64,000 bases of DNA, from NCBI GenBank assembly GCA_005772855.1, contig SXIK01000166.1, forward strand, positions 1-64,000, given 5' to 3'. Every line of letters starts with the position of its first letter. The stretch's first letter is position 1. This stretch comes from Planctomycetia bacterium (GTDB taxonomy: Bacteria; Planctomycetota; UBA8108; SXIK01). The notes beneath the pieces are model-generated. The model was not told the origin of the DNA. It did no database searches and worked only from the letters and a program-made list of their open reading frames with translations. Position numbers and translations under genes: made by a program. Positions 7,947 through 15,196 of the stretch are shown one piece after another.

Positions 7947-9326
7947 TCAAATCCTCTCGAAATACCGCCTCCGCTCCCAGTCGGTCACGGCCCTGGCGTA
8001 GGCCTGGTGCTCGGTACGGAAGAAGTGTGTATAGTGCTCGACGACCTCGGAACCAAAAGCCTTCCTCGTGAAGGCGTTCGACTCGAAGAGTTTCGTCGCC
8101 TCCTCGAGGGATGCCGGCACCTGCGGGAGGTCCTTCGCGGCGTACATGTCGCCCTCGAAAGGTTTCGGCGGCTCTGTCTTCTGCTCGATGCCGTCAAGCC
8201 CTGAAGCCAGCGCAGCGGCGAAGGCGAGGTAGGGGTTGCAATCGGCTCCAGGCATGCGGCACTCGATGCGCAGGCTCGAGCCCTTGCCCACGACGCGGAA
8301 GCCGGCAGTGCGGTTGTCGTGGCTCCAGGCGATCCGTGTCGGTGCCCAGGAAGCGGACTGGTAACGCTTGAACGAGTTCACTGTCGGGGCGTAAAAGACC
8401 ATCAATTCGGGCGTGTGAGCGATCCAGCCGCCGAGGAACCACCGGAAGATGTCCGAGCATTCGATGGGGCCCAGCTTTCCTTGCCCGGCGAACACATTCT
8501 CGCCCTCTCTCCAGAGGCTCAAGTGCAAGTGGCAGCTCGATCCGGCCCGATCGGCAGCGAACTTCGCCATGAACGTGACGCTCAGGCTCATCTGGTCGGC
8601 GACCTCCTTCATGCACTGCTTGCATACGGCGTGGCGATCGCACATGGCGAGCACGTCCGTGTACCGCACGTTGAGCTCGTGTTGGCCAAGGCCCCACTCA
8701 CCCTTCGAGCTCTCGACGGGCACGCCCGAGAGCTTCAGGTGCCGTCGTACTGCGCCGTTGAATGGGTCGACTCTCGCCCCCTGCAGCGCGTGGTAGTCTT
8801 CCAGGTACCAACCGGCTGGATCGAGTGACGCGTAACCACTCCTGGCAGCGTCCTTGAAGCTGTTCTGGAACATGTAGTATTCCAGTTCAGAGGCGGCCAT
8901 CACGTCGAAGCCAAGCTTCTTTGCGGCCTCGGCCTGTGTTCGGAGCATTGACCGTGGGGCGACCGCGAGTTGAACGTGCTTCTTCTCATCCTCGACATCG
9001 CAAAGGACGAGAGCGGTCCTTGGAAGCCAGCTCGCAACGCGAAGTGTCGAGAGATCGGGCACGAGGTGAAAGTCACCGTAACCTCGCTCCCAGTTCGCGA
9101 ACTTGTAGCCGGGCACGGGTTCCATCTCCATGTCAGCCGTGAGCAGGTAGTCGCAGGCATGCGTCCCGCCCCTGGCCACCGACTCCAGGAAAAACTCCGC
9201 ATCGAACCGTTTTCCCATGAAGCGGCCGTAGATGTCCGTGAAGACGACGAGGACGGTGTCAAGCTCGCTCGTGCGGACGAGCTCAGATAGATTGTCGAGG
9301 CTCAGCATTCCTGGAGGGGTGGACAT
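7947..9326 (-). CDS. Glutamine synthetase-like gamma-glutamyl amine ligase (PuuA/GlnT-like)
   Basis: 459 residues, ATG at 9326 with AAGAAGAG upstream. The glutamine synthetase fold is clear: the metal-binding motif in SELEYYMF, GQHELNVRY, the ATP-site GSSCHLHLSLW, APTVNSFKRY and the C-terminal RIECRMPGADCNPYLA. It lacks the adenylylation-type tail of classical GlnA and is of the shorter type seen in PuuA (gamma-glutamylputrescine synthetase) and related amine ligases. It is first in a leftward set with the PuuD-like hydrolase (120 bp gap) and the SDR. The inferred role is ATP-dependent coupling of glutamate to an amine as the first step of its catabolism; ordinary ammonia assimilation is less likely but not excluded. 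Confidence 0.9.
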   Translation of the reverse strand: MSTPPGMLSLDNLSELVRTSELDTVLVVFTDIYGRFMGKRFDAEFFLESVARGGTHACDYLLTADMEMEPVPGYKFANWERGYGDFHLVPDLSTLRVASWLPRTALVLCDVEDEKKHVQLAVAPRSMLRTQAEAAKKLGFDVMAASELEYYMFQNSFKDAARSGYASLDPAGWYLEDYHALQGARVDPFNGAVRRHLKLSGVPVESSKGEWGLGQHELNVRYTDVLAMCDRHAVCKQCMKEVADQMSLSVTFMAKFAADRAGSSCHLHLSLWREGENVFAGQGKLGPIECSDIFRWFLGGWIAHTPELMVFYAPTVNSFKRYQSASWAPTRIAWSHDNRTAGFRVVGKGSSLRIECRMPGADCNPYLAFAAALASGLDGIEQKTEPPKPFEGDMYAAKDLPQVPASLEEATKLFESNAFTRKAFGSEVVEHYTHFFRTEHQAYARAVTDWERRRYFERI

Positions 9327-9409
9327 GGCTCTTCTTTATCTCTCACTTGTCCAGGATCCGCGATTCTATTCGCTGAAGCAGCGCTGCCTCCTCCTGTGGC
9401 TCTCGGCTC

Positions 9410-9979
9410 TCACATCGCAGACACGACGACTTCGGGCGACGGTAGACAAGCTGCCGCGGCAGCGAGGACCTCCTCGTCGCGCTGACAGTGGATCGCGAGC
9501 AGAAGATGCTCGATCGTGATGGCCGGATCGGCACCCAGACGATCGACGACGGGCGCGACCTGCTTCTCGAAGCGAAAGGTGCCACTTGGCCAATCGATCA
9601 CAGTTCGGATGACCTGCAAGACTTGGGCTCGGAGCTCGCGACCGATGGTCTCGGAGCAGAGGACATTTGCCTCCACAAGCAAGAACCCGAGCGGCTGGTG
9701 ACTTGAGCCTTGCTTTTGCTTGTCGAGAACACTGCGGATCGCCTCACGAGAAAGCAGGCCATTGTCGATCAGACGATGGCCGAGTCGATCCCGAAAGCCT
9801 GAGGTTGCGAAGGAGACCTTGCCCGCGTGGAAGTAGATCTTGGCGGCCATTGGCAATGCCGGGCCGTGGTCCGACTCGCAGCGTCCTGTGAGAGTCAAGA
9901 GTCCGGTGTGCTTTCCTCGGCTGAGAAACTGAAGCACTTCCGTCAAGTCGAAATCCTGCAAGTTCCCGTTCAGGCTCAT
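9410..9979 (-). CDS. DUF4388 (PatA N-terminal-like) regulatory protein
   Basis: 189 residues, ATG at 9979 behind GAGGT. The opening (SLNGNLQDFDLTEVLQFLS) followed by a GLLTL strand and an IYFHAGKVSFA strand is the signature of DUF4388, a domain of bacterial regulatory proteins first noted at the N-terminus of PatA. The middle contains two elements of the form LGxxLxxxGLL, like the N-terminal domain of type II/IV secretion ATPases; a related element is seen in the C-terminus of the FHA protein at 22105. It is 83 bp upstream of the glutamine synthetase-like gene and on the same strand. The role is unknown; regulation or protein-protein contact is the usual guess. Confidence 0.85.
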   Translation of the reverse strand: MSLNGNLQDFDLTEVLQFLSRGKHTGLLTLTGRCESDHGPALPMAAKIYFHAGKVSFATSGFRDRLGHRLIDNGLLSREAIRSVLDKQKQGSSHQPLGFLLVEANVLCSETIGRELRAQVLQVIRTVIDWPSGTFRFEKQVAPVVDRLGADPAITIEHLLLAIHCQRDEEVLAAAAACLPSPEVVVSAM

Positions 9980-10440
9980 GTTTTACCTCGAAGTTGGGCG
10001 GCGCCGCGCCGCGGAAATCGTCCCTTGCAGATGAGTACCGCAAGGAGGGTGCCCGTTCTGGTCACGAATCCAGGTGGCTGCGCTATCAAGCCACCTATCT
10101 GCTTGGCTCGACACACCCTGAAGGCCTTGCAGCGGGCCCATCCCAGGATGGAATCCTGGGATGGGCCCCTGGTCCGAGGCCGAGCCTGGTTGCTTCCCAT
10201 CGCCAATTTTGGACACCAAGAGCAGCTTTTGGACGTTGTTGGTCTCTCCCTTTCCGGCCCAAGCCCCCTCCTTGTCCCGAAGCGCAGAAAGGTGGACACG
10301 GCGTGCCCGGGGGCGTTTTCAAGCAAGACTGCTGCTATTTGATGATGGCGGGCTCCAGGGAGTCTGCTTTTCTGGCTTGCAGGAGCGACACATCTAGGCG
10401 AAAACTCACCCTTGCTTTGCGTCATGAGTAAGGAGACGTC
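9980..10440. other. Intergenic region with a perfect inverted repeat
   Basis: 461 bp between the divergent DUF4388 and DksA/TraR genes. Open frames here are short on both strands and match nothing I recognise. The only strong structure is the perfect 16-bp inverted repeat at 10134-10168. Both flanking genes must have their promoters in this stretch. Confidence 0.6.
10134..10168. repeat. Perfect 16-bp inverted repeat with 3-nt loop
   Basis: The left arm GGGCCCATCCCAGGAT (10134-10149) and right arm ATCCTGGGATGGGCCC (10153-10168) are exactly reverse complementary around GGA. No T-run follows on either strand, so it is not an ordinary intrinsic terminator. It could be a REP-like element, a transposon end remnant or a structured RNA element between divergent genes. 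Confidence 0.9.
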
Positions 10441-10779
10441 ATGCCATCATTGCGAGAGGTTCGAAAGCAGCTCGAGGAACGCCTCGAAACGTTACGCCGG
10501 CGCGTGGGGAAAATCGAGAAAGACCTTGGGCGAGAATCGAACCCTCTTGACCAGGACTGGAAAGAGTCTGCCACGACGCGAGGGAACGACGAGATTCTGG
10601 ATGCGTTGGAGTCAGAAGGGCTCGAGCAAATCGCCGCTTGCGAGGCCGCCCTCCGGCGTATAGAGGAAGGAAGCTACGGGAAATGCGTTCAATGTGATCA
10701 GCAGATCGCACCCGAGCGCCTCAAGGCGCTGCCGTACGTGATTACCTGTATCGAATGCGCGAGGAAGACGACCGGGTAA
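10441..10779 (+). CDS. DksA/TraR family zinc-finger protein
   Basis: 112 residues, ATG preceded by AAGGAG at optimal distance. The N-terminal 70 residues are a charged coiled coil. The C-terminal zinc finger has all four cysteines (Cys82, Cys85, Cys103, Cys106) in the C-x2-C-x17-C-x2-C spacing, and the GSYGKC lead-in is typical. Proteins of this family enter the RNA polymerase secondary channel and modulate initiation, often with ppGpp. The coiled-coil tip DxxDxA of true DksA is not evident; an NPLDQDWKESA stretch sits there instead, so a DksA/TraR-like paralogue is the safer call. It is followed by a possible hairpin at 10786-10813. Confidence 0.93.
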   Translation: MPSLREVRKQLEERLETLRRRVGKIEKDLGRESNPLDQDWKESATTRGNDEILDALESEGLEQIAACEAALRRIEEGSYGKCVQCDQQIAPERLKALPYVITCIECARKTTG

Positions 10780-10785
10780 TCCCGG

Positions 10786-10813
10786 CCTGACTCGCTTGGC
10801 GAGGAGACTCAGG
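10786..10813 (+). terminator. Possible hairpin after the DksA/TraR gene
   Basis: CTCGC (10791-10795) pairs with GCGAG (10799-10803) around TTG, and CCTGA (10786-10790) can pair with TCAGG (10809-10813) across a 5-nt bulge. It begins 6 bp after the stop codon. There is no U-tract, so termination is only a possibility. Confidence 0.25.
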
Positions 10814-10918
10814 AGGATTTCAGCGGAACGCGGTGCCGCAGGGGGTGTTCACCGAGGGCCGGCTCCTTGAGTTGGCCACTCGCGGCGTGCGGCTGCCCTT
10901 CAAGGCGTTGTCATGCTA

Positions 10919-11017
10919 TGATCCCCGGCGTGAATCGAACTGGCTTCACCACGCTGATGATCAGCCTTGTGCTTTCAACTCCCGGTCGCATTTTCGCCCA
11001 GTGCGTCATGTGACGAG
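10919..11017 (+). CDS. Possible tiny ORF, 32 residues
   Basis: An ATG at 10919 opens a 32-codon frame reading MIPGVNRTGFTTLMISLVLS and ending in AQCVM before TGA. The hydrophobic middle and the AQC ending resemble a signal peptide or a short membrane peptide. No clear ribosome site is seen. It ends 5 bp before the small membrane-protein ORF at 11023. It may be chance. Confidence 0.2.
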
Positions 11018-11022
11018 AGACG

Positions 11023-11226
11023 ATGGCGGCCTCCGGTCGGGGGCCGGGTGAAGGGAACCCTGCTCTCGGGTTTCACGTCGCGATTCTCTTTCTCCTGGGA
11101 ATGCTCTTCCTGCTGGTGGCGGGTGTTGTCGGGCTTTTCCTCCACGCCTCCAGGGGTGTCGCAGTTGTCGCTCCGAGTGTGTCGGAGGTCGTGGCAGGGC
11201 GCGGGAGCGCTGGCAAAGCGCTTTGA
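11023..11226 (+). CDS. Small single-pass membrane protein, hypothetical
   Basis: A 67-residue frame with ATG at 11023 and a weak GAGAG upstream. Residues about 18-45 (from FHVAILFLLGMLFLLVAGVV onward) are one convincing transmembrane helix; the short N-terminus is Gly/Pro-rich and the tail Val/Ser-rich. It stops 34 bp before the sensor kinase ATG at 11261 on the same strand, so it could be a co-transcribed accessory. I recognise no family. Confidence 0.45.
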   Translation: MAASGRGPGEGNPALGFHVAILFLLGMLFLLVAGVVGLFLHASRGVAVVAPSVSEVVAGRGSAGKAL

Positions 11227-11260
11227 TTCCTCCTGACGTTCTGTGCGGTACGATGTGCCC

Positions 11261-14200
11261 ATGTTCCGCTTGGTCTGGACTCGACGCCTTGCTCTGATCC
11301 CCGTCCTCTTGGGCGTTTTCGCGCCCGTCTTGATTAGCGGGCCTCCTGTGGATGCGAGCCCCATCGAAACCTTCGCGGAGAGCTGGCGCTGGCGACTCTT
11401 CGATCGGCGGGAGGGCCTCGCCTCAAGCTCCGTCTCCGCGCTTCACCAGGATCGCCAGGAGTACATTTACGTCGCCACGGAGAGTGGAGTGTCGCGTTAT
11501 GACTTTTGGGAGTGGAGTGTTCTTGAGAATAGCGAACCCTTTGACGACGGCGAGGTGAGCTGCTTCATTGAATCCCCAAGCGCGCTCTTCGCGCTGACCC
11601 AGAACGTGATCTGGAAGGTGCGGGGCGGAGCGACCCTTTCACCCCTGTACCGCGGGGGAGGCTTGCATGCCGCACTGAACGACCTGGGGGACATTTTTGT
11701 GATCGATTCGAAGGCAGGTCATCACCTCGCAATTCACGGGGAGTTGCTTGACCGCCTGGACGATGTTCGTCTCCCCACGGGGAAGGTCTTGAGCTACGAA
11801 ATTGATTCGAGCCGGATTCATTGGCTCGCTACCTCCGACGGCTTGTTCCAGAGAGACCTGGCTCGTCGATCGTGGCGCGAGGTCGAGGAGCGCGACCTCG
11901 GCTCGGGCCTCGCCGATCGAAAGTGTGTCAGCTTCTTTCGGTTGCAGGCTCGCGAGAATCCCCTCAACGAGGCTCAGGATCGAATGGAGGCGAAGAGCTC
12001 CTGGGTGAGCTTGGCGCTTTTTGTTGATCCCAGGTCCTCCGGGCAGATCCTCGCACGGCTTGATGGCTCTACCTGGACTCAAACGGCGGCGCTGAGTGGC
12101 TCCCGTGTGAAGCACATGATGCGAGACACTTTCGGCAATCAAATCGCAAGCACCGAAGATGGCCACTTGCTCCTCTCCCAGGACGCCCACGAATGGAAAG
12201 CGGTCTTGACGTTGGGTGTGGGGCGAACGGAACTCTACGGGGGTCTGCTCGACTCTTCCGGCATTCTCTGGTTTGCCACGAGCGCTGGCGGCGTGGCCTC
12301 GTTCGATGCGAGAAGCCGGGCATGGGAAGCCTTGCCGACGGGCACGAGGGAGGCGTTTCCCAAGGTCTTTTCCATCCTCGAGACGGATTCCGGCGACGTC
12401 TGGGTCGGCATGGCCCGGGGTGTCGCGCGCCTTCGGCAAGGCGAGCCACCGCTCACCTGGGAGCGAGTGCTGGACGTGCCGCTTGAGAAGGTGACGGGCC
12501 TTGCGGTCGATAGTTTGCAGCGGGTCTGGATCTCCTCCGCCGAATCCTTCAACGGTGCTTTTCACTTCGATTCGAGCGGCGAGGAGGGTTGGAGCAAGGA
12601 GGAGCACGATGGCTTCAAGGACCATCCCATCCGCCGGATCGTTGCTGATAGATCCGGCGAGCTTTGGTTTCTGTCCAAGGAGCCGCTGCCAGAAGGAGGC
12701 TACACGATTTACCGCCTTGGCCTCTCGACGGCCCACGAGCTGGCACCGACCGAGGTGCCGCACGGACCTGTCAACGACCTCGTTCAGGCCCACAAGGGCG
12801 GGGTGTGGCTTGCCACCGACGAGGGGTTGATTCACGCAATTCTTGAAGGTGATCGCCTCGTGGCGGACCAGCAGTACACCAACAAGAATGGTCTGCTGTC
12901 GTCGCAGGTGTGGGCGGTGACTGAAGCCGCCGACGGCGCGATCTGGGTCTGCTATCCGAGCTCTGGCGGAGGAGTGACCCGGATCCAGGACGGAGAGGTG
13001 AAGAGCTTTCAATACAGTGACGGCCTCGCGAGCCCGGACGTCTGGTCGATTGCCGCTGTCGGCTCGAGCATCTGGTTTGGGACGGGGCGAGGACTTTCAC
13101 GCTTTGACGGCGAATGCTTCTATAGCCACCCCATCGCGTCGATGGACTTTCGCAGCATCCGCGTGTGGCCCATCACGGCCTCACGACGTGACCCGGACTG
13201 CCTGCTCCTCGGGACGTATGGCCAGGGGGTTTTCAAGTACCGGCAGGAGGACCGCCGCCGACCTCGCTTCATCGCACACCAATTTCCCGCTGAAGTTCCG
13301 AGGTCAGGCAATGTCACCTTCGAGTGGGACGCGAGAGACTACCGAAATCAGACGCCCCATGATCTGCTCCTTTACCGCAACCGGTTGGATGGCGGAGCGT
13401 GGACTCGCTTTGGCGGCGGTCGTGCCCAGGACTTCAAGGGACTGGCTCCAGGCCAACACACGTTCGAGGTTCAGGTGCGTGACTCGGCCGGCAACAGAAA
13501 CCGGGAGGACCTGCTGCACGTCTTCAAAGTAGGTCGAGCTGGCGGAACGGGCTCGATTCTGGCCTGGCTGGGCATTGGTGCCGGCATGGTTGGAGCCGCG
13601 CTGGTGGCTTACTGGATGGTTCGAAGGCTTCGAGGGCTTCGCCGGGCGCAAAGGTATCGACGAGCCTTTACCGACTGCCCGAGCGCGGTTTTTATCGTCG
13701 ACGCTGACGGGCGAATCCTTGAATGGAACGGCAAGGGCAATGAGGTGGTGGGCGTGGACGGGATGAGCGTCACCGACATCCTCGGCCGTCCGCTCTCGCT
13801 CCTCCCGATCTTTTTCGGTGACGATCTCAAGGGAGAGCTCAGGGGCCTCCTCAGGGGCGTGCCCATGCGCAGAAAGAGGCGAGTCCCCGGCCCGGCGGGA
13901 CCCCTCGGCAGGATCGCGGCGATCCAGGGTTTTCCCATCGAGTCTGCTGCGGGGCGGGCCGTGGTGATCGTGGAGGACGAGACCAGCTCGGCTCAAAGGG
14001 AGATCCTGAACGAACGTGAGCGGCGCCTGTCCAGTCTCCGCCATCTGGCGGGTTGGTTCCTTTGCGACTTTGGAGACACACTTGGCAAGGCCCGCAGGGA
14101 TGGCGGGGCGAGCCTGGAACTCGTCGAAGGGCTCGAGCGGCTCGAGACGATTGCCCGAAAGCTCTCGTATTTCGCGGGCGAGATGGCGCCCGAGAGCATG

Positions 14201-14725
14201 AGCACCAACACCTCGGACGTGAGCGGTCTCCTCGAGCGGATCCTCGGTGGCAGTGGCTCGTCACCCACCCTCAGAAGGCCGTCCGGAGTCAAGGTCGACT
14301 ACCGCGCGCAGCCAGGGCTCTGGTCCGTTTCGATGGACGAGGTGCTTCTTGCTGAAGCCTTGCTCGAGGTGCTGCGCAACGCGGTGGACGCCCTTGGCGA
14401 TGGCGGAACTCTCAGCGTTCGCGCGCAAAATATTCGTCTGGAGGACGACCCCGGTCTCCTCTCCCCTGGTGCCTATGTCGAGGTCCTGGTGAAGGACTCT
14501 GGCGTCGGAATGGATCCGGTTCAGCTGGACCGGCTCTTCGAGCCGTTCTATTCGACGAAGCCGCGGACTCAGGCTCTGGGCGTCGGGCTCGCATCTGCCT
14601 ACGGCATCATTCGGGCGCATCGCGGGGATATCCGTGTCGAGTCGAAGACAGGGCAAGGTACGACCGTGCGGATCCTTCTACCAGCGAGCCACAGTGGCCA
14701 AGAACCCCGCGCCTTGCTGGCTTGA
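11261..14725 (+). CDS. Two-component regulator propeller sensor kinase with degenerate phospho-acceptor site
   Basis: 1154 residues from the ATG at 11261 (an in-frame GTG at 11243 is an alternative; neither has a good ribosome site). Order: signal peptide; periplasmic beta-propeller of Reg_prop repeats (about 40-640, repeated W-x-(G/A)T...GL-R-D patterns); Y_Y_Y-like domain (about 670-750); transmembrane helix (about 765-785); PAS-like domain starting RRAFTDCPSAVFIVDADGRI; then a dimerisation helix and HATPase domain. The ATPase N-box (LRNAVDALGDGG), G1 (DSGVGM) and G2 (GVGLASAYGI) are intact. At the place where relatives have LAGGIAHDFNN, this protein has LAGWFLCDFGD, so the acceptor His is Cys935. 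It may not autophosphorylate in the usual way. Confidence 0.9.
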   Translation: MFRLVWTRRLALIPVLLGVFAPVLISGPPVDASPIETFAESWRWRLFDRREGLASSSVSALHQDRQEYIYVATESGVSRYDFWEWSVLENSEPFDDGEVSCFIESPSALFALTQNVIWKVRGGATLSPLYRGGGLHAALNDLGDIFVIDSKAGHHLAIHGELLDRLDDVRLPTGKVLSYEIDSSRIHWLATSDGLFQRDLARRSWREVEERDLGSGLADRKCVSFFRLQARENPLNEAQDRMEAKSSWVSLALFVDPRSSGQILARLDGSTWTQTAALSGSRVKHMMRDTFGNQIASTEDGHLLLSQDAHEWKAVLTLGVGRTELYGGLLDSSGILWFATSAGGVASFDARSRAWEALPTGTREAFPKVFSILETDSGDVWVGMARGVARLRQGEPPLTWERVLDVPLEKVTGLAVDSLQRVWISSAESFNGAFHFDSSGEEGWSKEEHDGFKDHPIRRIVADRSGELWFLSKEPLPEGGYTIYRLGLSTAHELAPTEVPHGPVNDLVQAHKGGVWLATDEGLIHAILEGDRLVADQQYTNKNGLLSSQVWAVTEAADGAIWVCYPSSGGGVTRIQDGEVKSFQYSDGLASPDVWSIAAVGSSIWFGTGRGLSRFDGECFYSHPIASMDFRSIRVWPITASRRDPDCLLLGTYGQGVFKYRQEDRRRPRFIAHQFPAEVPRSGNVTFEWDARDYRNQTPHDLLLYRNRLDGGAWTRFGGGRAQDFKGLAPGQHTFEVQVRDSAGNRNREDLLHVFKVGRAGGTGSILAWLGIGAGMVGAALVAYWMVRRLRGLRRAQRYRRAFTDCPSAVFIVDADGRILEWNGKGNEVVGVDGMSVTDILGRPLSLLPIFFGDDLKGELRGLLRGVPMRRKRRVPGPAGPLGRIAAIQGFPIESAAGRAVVIVEDETSSAQREILNERERRLSSLRHLAGWFLCDFGDTLGKARRDGGASLELVEGLERLETIARKLSYFAGEMAPESMSTNTSDVSGLLERILGGSGSSPTLRRPSGVKVDYRAQPGLWSVSMDEVLLAEALLEVLRNAVDALGDGGTLSVRAQNIRLEDDPGLLSPGAYVEVLVKDSGVGMDPVQLDRLFEPFYSTKPRTQALGVGLASAYGIIRAHRGDIRVESKTGQGTTVRILLPASHSGQEPRALLA

Positions 14726-15196
14726 AGACCCCCGTCGGCCAGTGTTTCACAAGTTGCCGAAGGGGGGAAGGTTACGATTCGGCGACAAAACACAAGAACG
14801 CTGAACCTCGGCGGAGTTTGCCGCAGTTCAGCGTCTTGGGTACGGGTTAGGTAGGACTCTCCCTGGAGGGGGTTAAGCTCCGGGGCAGAGGGTTGAGGAG
14901 GGTTGGGTCTGGAAAGGGTGTTGAGGTTTGGGTTCTTGAGTCTCTTCAGGTCAGGAGGGTTGTGCCTGACTCCTATCGCAGGCTTCGTGCCAACCTTTGC
15001 ACCTTGGATGCGGATCCGTCGCAAAGTGTTCAGGGAATTCGAGAAGAAGATGGAATGCTCCAGGATTCCCCTTGCGGGAGACTTTGGACGAAGTGGTGGA
15101 TTCGCAAGCACTGTGTACAGTAAGGCTACACGGCGGGCTCCTGGCTGGTCCGGTCCCTGGTAATGTTCGAGGCGTGCCATTACGCTCGGGAGCCAC
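14726..15196. other. Intergenic region with hairpin and G-rich stretch
   Basis: 471 bp between the sensor kinase and the DNA methyltransferase. No convincing gene is present. It contains a long hairpin (14793-14838) and a G/T-rich tract (about 14880-14960) with repeated GGG runs. The promoter for the methyltransferase is expected here. Confidence 0.6.
14793..14838. terminator. Two-tier hairpin after the sensor kinase gene
   Basis: CAAGAACGCTGAAC (14793-14806) pairs with GTTCAGCGTCTTG (14826-14838) with one bulged A, and CGGC (14809-14812) pairs with GCCG (14820-14823) inside. It is 68 bp after the kinase stop codon. No U-tract follows on the + strand; read on the - strand it is followed by TGTGTTTTG. 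It could terminate transcription or act as a structured element. Confidence 0.4.

Noticed and set aside
9976-10425. 150-codon leftward frame in the intergenic region
   Set aside because: No recognisable sequence, Pro/Arg/Ser-rich, and it runs through the perfect inverted repeat.
10920-11000. tRNA-like T-loop (GTTCGATTC on the - strand)
   Set aside because: The flanking 5-nt arms (GCCAG and CACGC) pair at one position only, and no anticodon or acceptor stem can be drawn.
11639-13012. 457-codon leftward frame within the sensor kinase gene
   Set aside because: Antisense shadow of propeller repeats; no start site or family signature.
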